From: Streptomyces sp. I05A-00742
GTDB taxonomy: Bacteria; Actinomycetota; Actinomycetes; Streptomycetales; Streptomycetaceae
DNA length: 42,880 bases
Assembly (NCBI RefSeq): GCF_013055795.1
Contig: NZ_JABETO010000026.1
Location: 45,477-88,356 of the forward strand
Direction of reading: 5' to 3'
A model generated the notes under the pieces. It had not been told where the DNA came from, searched no databases, and worked only from the letters and a program-made list of their open reading frames with translations. The translations under genes were made by a program, and so were the position numbers. Shown here piece after piece: positions 24,826 through 32,288 of the stretch. Position 1 is the stretch's first letter; each line of letters opens with the position of its first letter.

Positions 24826-25362
24826 CCGTCGAATGCGCGTGATGATTCTTTTCCGAGGGGGAGTCGAATGCGGTGGCCGAATCGGTGCCACCGGTTCCGG
24901 GAGCGCACGGTAACTCCCCGCCCGTGCGAGGGGATTCCCGTTCAGCGTGGCGAACATGCATGGACGGGGCCGCCGGTGCCGCGTACGGTCGTGACGTCGC
25001 CCCCGAGCGGGGTGCGGAACGGGGGACTGCGCAGCATGGCTCGTGAGGATCCGACCCGGGACACCGAGAACAGCGACGGCGGGGGCGCGGGCCGCCTCCG
25101 TCGCACGTACCGGGGCTTCTCCGCCACTCTTATCTCACCGACCTCGTAGCGGTCCACGCACGTCCCGGCGGACCGGGCGGGCCCTCGCCCCGCCCCGCCC
25201 GTCCGGACGTCCGCCGGCCGGGAGGCGCCACGGGCGCAGGCCGGAGTCGTCGACGGTGTCCACGACTCCCGCCGCCACGCGCCTCCGGACGGCCGCCCAG
25301 CGCCGTCCGGCGCCTCGGACGTGCGGCATTCACCGTCATCAGCGAACGAAAGGTCAGACACC

Positions 25363-27144
25363 GTGCGGGAGTTCTACGACGTCGTGATCATGGGTGGTGG
25401 CCCGGCCGGCTCCACCCTCGGTGCCCTGCTCGCCCAGCGCAGCGACCTGCGGGTGGCGATCTTCGACAAGGAGGTCTTCCCCCGTGAGCACATCGGCGAG
25501 TCCTTCGCCCATCCCGTCGTCCCGGCGCTCCAGGAGAGCGGCGCGCTCGCCAAGGTGCTCGCCAGCCCGTGCTGGGTGAAGAAGTTCGGCGGCGTCTACG
25601 CCTGGGACCCCGGGCGGCCCAGCGTCGCGCTCTTCGACCGGGTGCTGTTCGAGCGGGACGGCGTGCAGCGCTGGACGATGCACGTCAACCGGGCCGAGTT
25701 CGACCACATCCTGCTGGACCATGCCGCCGACGTCGGCGTGGAGGTCTTCCAGGGCATCGCCGTCACCGCGTACGAGCCCGGCCCCCACGGCGGCCTCGTC
25801 CGTCTCGCCGACGGGACCGCGGTACGCGCGGGGTACTTCGTCGACGCCTCCGGGCGGCAGAGCAGCGTCTCCGCCGCCCGCAACAAACGCGGCTGGCTCT
25901 CCCACTTCAAGAACATCGCCATCTGGCAGCACTTCACCGGCGGCGGCCAGACCCAGAACCTCCCCGCCGACTGGAACGTCTTCACCGCGGACAACTTCTC
26001 GCCCATCGGCTGCTTCGCGTTCCGCGACGGCTGGTGCTGGTACATCCCCGTGCCCAAGGTCATCGACGGCCGGCGCGTCCTCACCCACTCCGTGGGCATC
26101 GTCACCAACCCGGCCGTCCTCAAGGAGCCCGGCCGCGACTACACCGACCAGCGGACGTTCCTCGCCGCCGTGCGCGAGGTCCCGTACCTCAAGGACCTGA
26201 TCACCGACGTCGTGCCCGTCGCCGACACCATGCTCACGGCCACCAACTACTCCCGTGTCGCAGAGGAGTTCGGGGACTTCGACGAGCGGCACCTGCTGGT
26301 GGGCGACGCCGCCTTCTTCGTCGACCCGCTCTTCTCCTCCGGGGTGGCGGTCGCCCTCACCCAGGCGTCGGCCGCCGCGCTGCTGCTGCTGAAGACGGTC
26401 GACGGCAGTCTCGACGAGGCCGACCGGCGCCAGCTGTGGCGGGACTACAACGACAAGTGGCACGGCACCGCTGAAACGTTTGCCCTGATGATCGACCAGT
26501 GGTACCACGCCATCGCGAAGAACAACCCCGGCAGCGTCTACTGGAACACCCGCGGCACCGGAGCCGACCTCGGCATCCGCGAGCAGACGTTCGACGCCCT
26601 GCTCAACACGGCGTTCCAGCCCGCGCTGCTGGAGGTCATGACGCACAACAGCCGCAAGCTGGAGGACCTGGACGCGGCCGGGCCGTACCTGTCCGCCACC
26701 GCCCTGGCCGAACCGGCCGGCCTCACCGCCGACGCGGTCGTCGCGCTGGCCCCCACCACCGCCATCCGCGACAGCGTCACCCTGCTCGTACCGGGCTTCA
26801 AGGCCACCAACCCGCCCGCGAACGTCCAGCTCCCGCCGCCCGTCCTGGAGGGCCTGACGGACTACTGGCGCAACCCCCTGACCAACCACGCCTCGGCGCC
26901 GTCCCCGCTGCGCGACACGGTGCCCTGCCGGAGGATCTACTCCACGGACGACCCGCACGGCCCGACCATCGACGCCGATGCCCGCAGGGACGGTGTGGAC
27001 GAGCTGTGGGAGCTGCTGAGCGGCGGCCCCCTCAAGTACGGCGAGGTCGCCGGCCGCCTCTCCCCGGCCCAGATCCGGCTCGTCAAGCGCATGTGCGTGG
27101 GCGGCTTCCTCCAGGTGACGCCCGCCGGCGCCGCCACGGCCTGA
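25363..27144 (+). CDS. FAD-dependent halogenase
   Basis: A 593-residue flavin-dependent halogenase. The FAD motif GGGPAGS is at 11-17, and the diagnostic WxWxIP motif of flavin halogenases is present as WCWYIP at 224-229, which keeps substrates from acting as monooxygenase targets. A lysine in the KKFGGVYAW segment (73 or 74) is in place of the catalytic Lys that passes on hypohalous acid. GDAAFFVDPLFSSGV (314-328) resembles phenol- and acyl-type halogenases rather than tryptophan ones. The extra C-terminal 200 residues, ending in a winged-helix-like region, make it as long as CmlS of chloramphenicol biosynthesis. The start is GTG 25363 with AAAGG at 9 nt. No TTA codon was seen. The substrate is unknown; a separate flavin reductase is needed and is not encoded here. 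Confidence 0.9.
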   Translation: MREFYDVVIMGGGPAGSTLGALLAQRSDLRVAIFDKEVFPREHIGESFAHPVVPALQESGALAKVLASPCWVKKFGGVYAWDPGRPSVALFDRVLFERDGVQRWTMHVNRAEFDHILLDHAADVGVEVFQGIAVTAYEPGPHGGLVRLADGTAVRAGYFVDASGRQSSVSAARNKRGWLSHFKNIAIWQHFTGGGQTQNLPADWNVFTADNFSPIGCFAFRDGWCWYIPVPKVIDGRRVLTHSVGIVTNPAVLKEPGRDYTDQRTFLAAVREVPYLKDLITDVVPVADTMLTATNYSRVAEEFGDFDERHLLVGDAAFFVDPLFSSGVAVALTQASAAALLLLKTVDGSLDEADRRQLWRDYNDKWHGTAETFALMIDQWYHAIAKNNPGSVYWNTRGTGADLGIREQTFDALLNTAFQPALLEVMTHNSRKLEDLDAAGPYLSATALAEPAGLTADAVVALAPTTAIRDSVTLLVPGFKATNPPANVQLPPPVLEGLTDYWRNPLTNHASAPSPLRDTVPCRRIYSTDDPHGPTIDADARRDGVDELWELLSGGPLKYGEVAGRLSPAQIRLVKRMCVGGFLQVTPAGAATA

Positions 27145-27155
27145 GCCGGGGACCC

Positions 27156-27181
27156 GTCCGCACGTCCTGTCCGCACGCCCT
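27156..27181 (+). repeat. 13-bp tandem repeat
   Basis: GTCCGCACGTCCT followed directly by GTCCGCACGCCCT, then a partial third copy, in the gap between the halogenase and the convergent P450, just ahead of the terminator hairpin. Confidence 0.75.
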
Positions 27182-27184
27182 GTC

Positions 27185-27208
27185 CGGCCGGGCCCGAGTG
27201 CCCGGCCG
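27185..27208. terminator. Bidirectional terminator between halogenase and P450
   Basis: CGGCCGGGC-N6-GCCCGGCCG, a perfect 9-bp stem, placed between two convergent genes. Confidence 0.75.
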
Positions 27209-27210
27209 CC

Positions 27211-28566
27211 CTACCCGCCCCCGGCCCGCGCCACTGTCACCATCGGCAGCCGGTGCGGGCTCAGGACGAGGCGGGGCGCGGGACGGACCCGGCGGCCGTT
27301 CGCGGGGCGCAGGTCCCAGCCGGCGACGACGGTCGCCAGTGCGAGGGCCGCCTCGGTGAGGGCGAAGACGTCCCCGATGCACTTGCGGGGACCGCTGCCG
27401 AACGGCAGGAACGCCGTGCGCGGGGGCTGGGGCGCGCCCGGCGCGGCGATCCAGCGGTCCGGGACGAAGCGCTCGGGGTCGGGGAACAGTTCCGGCCGCC
27501 GGTGGAGGAGGTACGCGCTGTAGACCACGGCCGTTCCGGCGGGGATGGTGTGGCCGCCGAGACGGGTGTCATCGGTGGTGGTGCGGGTGAGCACCCAGGC
27601 GGGCGGATACAGCCGCAGGGCCTCGCTGATCACCGCCGCGGTCAGGCGCAGACCGGGCAGATGCCCGAACGTCGCGGCGGGAGCGCCGTCGAGCACCCCG
27701 TCCACCTCGGCGCGCAGTCGGCGCGCCACCTCCGGGTGGCCGCCCAGCAGGTACAGGGCCCAGGCCAGGGCGCTGCCGCTGGTCTCCGTCCCGGCGGCGA
27801 AGAAGGTGACCAGCTGGTCGGCGATCTCGGTGTCGGACAGGCCCCGGCCGTCCGGCCCGTCCCGGCCCGCGGCCAGCAGCATGGACAGCAGGTCGCCGGT
27901 GCCGGGGTCACCGGAGCGCTGACGGGTGATCAGCAGGCCGATCGCCGCCCGCAGTCGGGCGCGGGCCCGGTCGTAGCGGCGGTTCCCGGGGGTCGGCAGC
28001 CGGTCGGCCGGCGCCGGCATGAGCGCGCGCCGGGGGATGCCCGCCACGACGGTCGTGAAGTCGTCCATCACCCGGGCGAGTCCGGCGTCGTCCGCTTCCG
28101 AGCCGAACATCGCCGCGACGGTGATGCGCGCGCTGAGCGTGAGCATCTCGTCGGCGGCGTCCACGGTCCCGCCGTCGCGCCACGCGCCGGTCAGCGCGGT
28201 GACCTGACGGGTCATCACCTCGGCGTACTCCGGCATCCGGGCGGAGTGGAACGCCGGTTGCAGCAGGCGCCGTTGGCGCCGGTGGTCACGGTGGGGACAG
28301 CTGGCCAGGCCGTTGCCGGTGAACTCCCGGATCCGGTCGTAGAGAGGACCGCCCTTGTCGAAGGTCCGGTCGTCCCGCAGGACCTCACGGGTCAGCCCGG
28401 GGTCGCAGACCACCACCGCCCGGACCGGGCCCACGCGGATCCGGACCAGATCGCCGCGGCCGGGCAGGGTGCTCAGGAAGGCGAGGGGGTCCCGCAGCAG
28501 GGGCAGGGCGTGGCCGAAGACCGGCAACGCCCCCGGGGCGACACCGTAGGTGCAGCGCGCGTTCAC
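27211..28566 (-). CDS. Cytochrome P450 (cluster gene 2)
   Basis: A 451-residue P450 that is more eukaryote-like than the first. It has an N-terminal proline segment (GVAPGALPVFGHALPLLRDP), I-helix FFAAGTETSGS (about 255-265), ExxR as EALR (315-318), a PERF motif (DPERFVPDRW) and the heme loop FGSGPRKCIG with Cys396. This type (CYP170/CYP183-like) often oxidises terpenoids in Streptomyces, though no terpene cyclase is adjacent. GTG 28566 is chosen because GGAG precedes it by 5 nt and the protein begins at the family N-terminus; the open frame upstream to 28773 is not P450-like. It converges on the halogenase; membership of the same pathway is probable, not shown. Confidence 0.9.
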   Translation of the reverse strand: MNARCTYGVAPGALPVFGHALPLLRDPLAFLSTLPGRGDLVRIRVGPVRAVVVCDPGLTREVLRDDRTFDKGGPLYDRIREFTGNGLASCPHRDHRRQRRLLQPAFHSARMPEYAEVMTRQVTALTGAWRDGGTVDAADEMLTLSARITVAAMFGSEADDAGLARVMDDFTTVVAGIPRRALMPAPADRLPTPGNRRYDRARARLRAAIGLLITRQRSGDPGTGDLLSMLLAAGRDGPDGRGLSDTEIADQLVTFFAAGTETSGSALAWALYLLGGHPEVARRLRAEVDGVLDGAPAATFGHLPGLRLTAAVISEALRLYPPAWVLTRTTTDDTRLGGHTIPAGTAVVYSAYLLHRRPELFPDPERFVPDRWIAAPGAPQPPRTAFLPFGSGPRKCIGDVFALTEAALALATVVAGWDLRPANGRRVRPAPRLVLSPHRLPMVTVARAGGG

Positions 28567-28803
28567 GATCGCTCCGAGGGTTCGTACCGACGTGGTCGAG
28601 GCGGCCCGGCGTGCGGGCGACGGCCCGGACGGCGGCCGTCCGCGCACAGGGTGAACCACACGTTCCGGCCCGCCGAGTTCCCCGTGCCCCGACCGGTGCG
28701 GCACAATCCCCGGCAAGTGGGGAGCACGGGGGCGAAAGACGGCGAACTCCCGCCGGAAGGCTCCCCTCCGCACGCCGTGGCCCCGGCTCCCGGGGGCGTA
28801 TGC

Positions 28804-29637
28804 CTACCGGCTCCAGTGCCCCGGGCGGGTGAGCGCCTCCGGCAGCTCCGTACGGGCGTCGCCCCTGGCCGCGTTCACCTGGAGCTGGGTGAGGAAGATC
28901 GCGCCGGTCAGGTCCGCTCCCGCGAGGTTCGCGTCGCGCAGATCGGCGCCGATCAGATCGGCCGTGCGCAGATCCGCCCCCGACAGGTTCGCGGCGATCA
29001 GGTACGCCCCGCGGAGGTTGGCGCCCCGGAGGTCCGCGCCCCGGAGGTCGGCCCCCATGAGGTCGGCGCCCCTGCGGTTCTTCTTCTTGCCGCCGCCGGG
29101 GCCCCGGACCAGCTCGCTGGTGCGCAGCAGCAGGACGTTCACCTCCTGCCGGAGGGCGGGCACGTCCAGACCGAGGAGGGTCTCTGGGGTGGACTCCGTG
29201 AGCTTCTCGATCTTCCCGAGGACCCGCCGGACGTCCCGGTGGACCGGCAGGGCCTGCGGCAGCCTCAGCGCCTCCGCCAGGTACCACAGCAGCTCATGGA
29301 GCTGCCGCACCACGGGGAACACGTCGAACATCGCGCGGGCCGTCCCCGGCTCCTCCCGCCAGCTCCGGCCGCCGAACGTGACCTGGGAGACCTTCTGCCC
29401 CGCGCCGAAGCAGTCGTACACCGTGCAGCCGGAGAAGCCCTTCTTCCGGAGCGTGGTGTGCGTGCCGCAGGCAAAGTCCTCCCGCAGGTTGGGGCAGGGC
29501 TTCCCCGCGTCCTTGCTGATCGCGAAGTCGGCCGACACCGCGAAGGGCAGGGCCACGCAGCACAGCGCGAAACAGCTGCCGCAGTCGGCCCGGAGGCCGA
29601 GGGAGTCGGTGTCGGGGACGTCGCGTATGTCGGGCAC
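28804..29637 (-). CDS. Pentapeptide-repeat protein with cysteine-rich N-terminus
   Basis: A 277-residue protein in three parts. Residues about 16-82 are rich in cysteines with motifs DCGSCFALCC, CPNLREDFACG and CTVYDCFGAG, resembling small iron- or zinc-chelating domains (YkgJ type). A helical middle (MFDVFPVVRQLHELLWYL onward) follows. Residues about 190-255 are pentapeptide repeats of the A(D/N)LxG form (GADLRGADLRGANLRGAYL and on), which form a right-handed quadrilateral helix, ending in LTQLQVNAARGD. Pentapeptide proteins can mimic DNA and protect gyrase, but many have other roles, and nothing here fixes the function. It lies 237 bp upstream of the second P450 on the same strand. Confidence 0.88.
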   Translation of the reverse strand: MPDIRDVPDTDSLGLRADCGSCFALCCVALPFAVSADFAISKDAGKPCPNLREDFACGTHTTLRKKGFSGCTVYDCFGAGQKVSQVTFGGRSWREEPGTARAMFDVFPVVRQLHELLWYLAEALRLPQALPVHRDVRRVLGKIEKLTESTPETLLGLDVPALRQEVNVLLLRTSELVRGPGGGKKKNRRGADLMGADLRGADLRGANLRGAYLIAANLSGADLRTADLIGADLRDANLAGADLTGAIFLTQLQVNAARGDARTELPEALTRPGHWSR

Positions 29638-29973
29638 GGTGCGCGGAATACCTCCGGTCGGGGCTCGGCGGAGCCGGGGGCTCCGACCGGGCGGGGCGGG
29701 TTCCCGGCCGGTCCGGTCGGCGCGGCGCGGGGTGATCCAACCAGTCTAGGACGTCCACCGGACTCGCCGCCGCGGCGTCCCGCCGGGGCCGGGCCGGAGC
29801 GGTTCCCGACGCCGGACGGCACCCCGTTCGCACCTGTGATCGAGCAGTCCGCGCCGTCGTGGACTTGGCGGCTTCGCGCCCTTTGCGCCGGGCGGACCTG
29901 CCGTGAGGGTGGGACCTGCGCCACCGGCCACCCGCCGGCGGTGGAAGCGCACTGTGAGAGAGGGAGTCCCCGC
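29638..29973. other. Divergent intergenic region with nested hairpin
   Basis: 336 bp between the pentapeptide-repeat gene and the beta-trefoil-like gene. At 29654-29690 outer arms CCGGTCGG and CCGACCGG enclose an inner GGCTC-GGCG-GAGCC hairpin; this lies just upstream of the pentapeptide gene start and may be a structured leader. Nothing else stands out. Confidence 0.5.
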
Positions 29974-30420
29974 ATGCCTCCGATCCCGGTCAAGCCCGGC
30001 ATCTACAAGATCCACGCCCACATCATCGGCCCGTCCGCCCTGGTGACGGCCACCGAGTACGCCGTCAAGCACGGCGCCCCGGTCATCACCGACCGGATGA
30101 ACCCGCTCCCGATCGAGCAGGACTGGATCATCGAGCCCGCCGAGCCCGTCCCGGGGGCGCCGTACGTGGTCCGCCTCGCCCACCACGAGCAGGCGGGGCT
30201 CGTGATCGCCGAGGACAAGCTGTACGTCAACAGCGTTCCGCGCGGCGAGCTGACGAAGTTCACGTTCGAACGGGTCATCGGCGGAGTCAAGATCATCTCG
30301 GACAAGGGGCTCGCCCTGCGCTCCGGACACCGCGGCGCGCAGCTCACCGTCGTGCCGCCCGCACCGGAGTTCCAGGAGACGTGGACCCTGGAGTTCGTGA
30401 GCCCGATCGCCGAGGACTGA
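29974..30420 (+). CDS. Beta-trefoil, I66-like protease-inhibitor family protein (tentative)
   Basis: A 148-residue cytoplasmic-looking protein without a signal peptide or cysteine. The start KPGIYKIHAHIIGPSAL, the repeated W/F-centred segments (QDWIIEPAEP, KFTFERVIGG, ETWTLEFVSP) and near-regular 45-50 residue spacing suggest a beta-trefoil with three repeats. The style resembles the I66 (clitocypin/macrocypin-like) serine proteinase inhibitors annotated in Streptomyces. AGGGAG lies 8 nt before ATG 29974. The fold is an inference and any inhibited enzyme is unknown. It converges with polX over a strong hairpin. Confidence 0.65.
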   Translation: MPPIPVKPGIYKIHAHIIGPSALVTATEYAVKHGAPVITDRMNPLPIEQDWIIEPAEPVPGAPYVVRLAHHEQAGLVIAEDKLYVNSVPRGELTKFTFERVIGGVKIISDKGLALRSGHRGAQLTVVPPAPEFQETWTLEFVSPIAED

Positions 30421-30429
30421 CGAGGGAAC

Positions 30430-30461
30430 CCGCGGGGCGACCGGTCCCGGTCACCCCGCGG
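30430..30461. terminator. Bidirectional terminator
   Basis: Two 15-nt arms (30430-30444 and 30447-30461) pair with one mismatch, forming a long G/C-rich hairpin between the convergent trefoil-like and polX genes. Confidence 0.75.
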
Positions 30462-30471
30462 TCCGTCCGGG

Positions 30472-32199
30472 TCAGCGGGGCCGGCCCTCCTTCAGGAAGC
30501 GCTTGAGCCGCTGGAGCGGCCAGGTGTTGATGACGTCGTCCTTCGTCAGCCAGCCGCGCTGCGCCGTGCCCACGCCGAAGCGCATGTAGGGCAGGTGCGT
30601 GACCGCGTGGGCGTCGGTGCTGACGGCGAACTTCACGCCGTGGCGCCTGGCGCGCAGGATGTCCTCGTCGCACAGGTCCAGCCGCTCCGGATGGGAGTTG
30701 ATCTCCAGCGCGGTGCCGGTGCGGGCGCAGGCGGCGAAGACCTCGTCGAAATCGGCGTCGATGCCGGGCCGCCTGCCGATCCGGCGGGCCGTGGGGTGGC
30801 CGATGACCGACACGTACGGGTTCTCGCAGGCCCGGACGAGCCTGCGCGTCAGTTCCTCCCGGGACTGGTGGAAGTGCGAGTGCACGGACGCCACGCACAG
30901 ATCGAACCCCGCGAGGAAGTCGTCGGGCCAGTCCACGCCGCCCTCCGGGCCGATGTTGAGCTCGGTGCCGTGCAGCAGCCGCATCCCGCGGTGCCTGCCG
31001 TCCAGGGCGCGCACCCGCTCGCGCTGGGCGAGCACCTTCTCGTCCGTCATGCGCTGCATGTACAGGTCCGGGGCGTGGTCGGTGACGGCGTAGTACGCGT
31101 ACCCGCGCGCTGCGGCCGCGGCGACCATGTCGTCGAGCGGGGCGAGGCCGTCCGTGAGATCGGTGTGGGTGTGCAGGTCGCCGCGGATGTCGTCGTCGGT
31201 GACCGGGTCCGGGAGGTCCCCGCGCAGCCCTGCGGCGATCTCGCCGCGGTCCTCGCGGAGAGTGGGCGGGATCCAGGGCAGGCCCAGGCGGGCGTAGATC
31301 TCCTCCTCGGTCCGCGAGGTGACCTTCCGGCCGCTCTCGGTACGGAAGAGGCCGTACTCGGAGAGCTTCAGCCCGCGGCGCACGGCGATCTCCCGGACGC
31401 GGATGTTGTGCGCCTTGGAGCCGGTGAAATACAGCAGCCCCGCGCCCCACGCGTCGGGCGGCAGGACGCGGAGATCGACCTGCAGCCCGGTGTTCGTGCG
31501 GATCGAGGTCTTCTTCGGCCCGCGGGCGATGACCTCCGCCGTCTGCGGGAGGGCACGGATCGCCTCCATGAACGGTTCCGGGTGATCGGCGGCGACCAGG
31601 ATGTCGATGTCGCCGATGGTCTCCCGCATACGGCGCAGCGACCCCGCGTAGGCGCATCCCGCGCAGCCGGGGATCCGCGACAACTCCGCGACGATCAGCT
31701 CGGCGGCCTCCATGGCCGCGGAGAGCAGGATCCGCCCGCCCGCCTTCTGCATGAGTTCGATGCCGTGCAGGATGTTCTGTTCGGTCTTCTCCCCGAACCC
31801 TTTGAGGTCGCGCAGCCGCTCCTCGCGGACCGCGTCGAGCAGCTCCGGCACGGAGGAGACGCGCAGCTCCTCGTAGAGGGCCAGGGCCTTCTTCGGGCCG
31901 AGGGTGGGAATGGTGAGGAGTTCCCGGACGCCGGCCGGGACGGAGGCACGGGTCTCCTCGAAGGCCGCGACCTGCCCGGTGCGCAGGAACTCCACGACCT
32001 TCTCGGCGATGGACCTCCCCACGTTCGGGATCTCGCGCAGGGCCTTCACGTCCATGGCGGCGACGTCCTCGGGATGGCCGCCGACGGCACGGGCGGCCTT
32101 CTCGTAGGCGCGCGCCTTGAAGGCGTCGCCGCCGGTGATGGCGACGAGGTCGGCGTACTCCTGGAGCAGCGCCTCGACCTCCTCGTTGGGCCGGGCCAT
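30472..32199 (-). CDS. polX: DNA polymerase/3'-5' exonuclease PolX
   Basis: A 575-residue family X polymerase with a C-terminal PHP domain, as in Bacillus PolX (570). The N-terminal helix-hairpin-helix region is REIPNVGRSIAEKVVEFLRTG. The polymerase site is GSLRRMRETIGDIDILVA with the two catalytic Asp, and the third Asp is in QVDLRV. The PHP metal motifs are DLHTHTDLTDG, VTDHAPD, SVHSHFH, GHPTARR, EINSHPERL and STDAHAVTHL, all intact, so exonuclease activity is expected. It fills short gaps in base-excision repair. ATG 32199 fits the family start; the open frame beyond it does not. It is divergent from the short polA gene with 89 bp between. Confidence 0.93.
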   Translation of the reverse strand: MARPNEEVEALLQEYADLVAITGGDAFKARAYEKAARAVGGHPEDVAAMDVKALREIPNVGRSIAEKVVEFLRTGQVAAFEETRASVPAGVRELLTIPTLGPKKALALYEELRVSSVPELLDAVREERLRDLKGFGEKTEQNILHGIELMQKAGGRILLSAAMEAAELIVAELSRIPGCAGCAYAGSLRRMRETIGDIDILVAADHPEPFMEAIRALPQTAEVIARGPKKTSIRTNTGLQVDLRVLPPDAWGAGLLYFTGSKAHNIRVREIAVRRGLKLSEYGLFRTESGRKVTSRTEEEIYARLGLPWIPPTLREDRGEIAAGLRGDLPDPVTDDDIRGDLHTHTDLTDGLAPLDDMVAAAAARGYAYYAVTDHAPDLYMQRMTDEKVLAQRERVRALDGRHRGMRLLHGTELNIGPEGGVDWPDDFLAGFDLCVASVHSHFHQSREELTRRLVRACENPYVSVIGHPTARRIGRRPGIDADFDEVFAACARTGTALEINSHPERLDLCDEDILRARRHGVKFAVSTDAHAVTHLPYMRFGVGTAQRGWLTKDDVINTWPLQRLKRFLKEGRPR

Positions 32200-32288
32200 G
32201 GCTTCAGCGTGCCACCCGGCCGCCCCCGGCACATCTCGGCGGCGGGCGGTCCGGGGCCGTTGTCGTACCCCGGTGCGACACTGCGGAC

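Larger units (their letters stand above)
24636..25362. other. Divergent control region between regulator and halogenase
   Basis: 727 bp, the longest gap in the locus and less GC-rich than its surroundings in the part 24700-24900. It contains the candidate regulator promoter (24682-24711), an 8-14-8 inverted repeat (24796-24825), an 8-11-8 inverted repeat (25243-25269), and a plus-strand open frame from ATG 24868 or ATG 25036 to TAG 25149 whose coding status is doubtful. Confidence 0.5.

Noticed and set aside
25363..27144. Tryptophan halogenase (RebH/PrnA type)
   Set aside because: The WxWxIP motif is shared, but the DPLFSSGV segment and the long C-terminal extension fit the CmlS-like and phenol-type groups better, so no substrate is claimed.
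27253..30420. A 1055-residue plus-strand open frame
   Set aside because: It runs antisense across the second P450 and the pentapeptide-repeat gene, has shadow composition (Arg, Gly, Pro, His) and no domains; only its last part coincides with the real gene at 29974.
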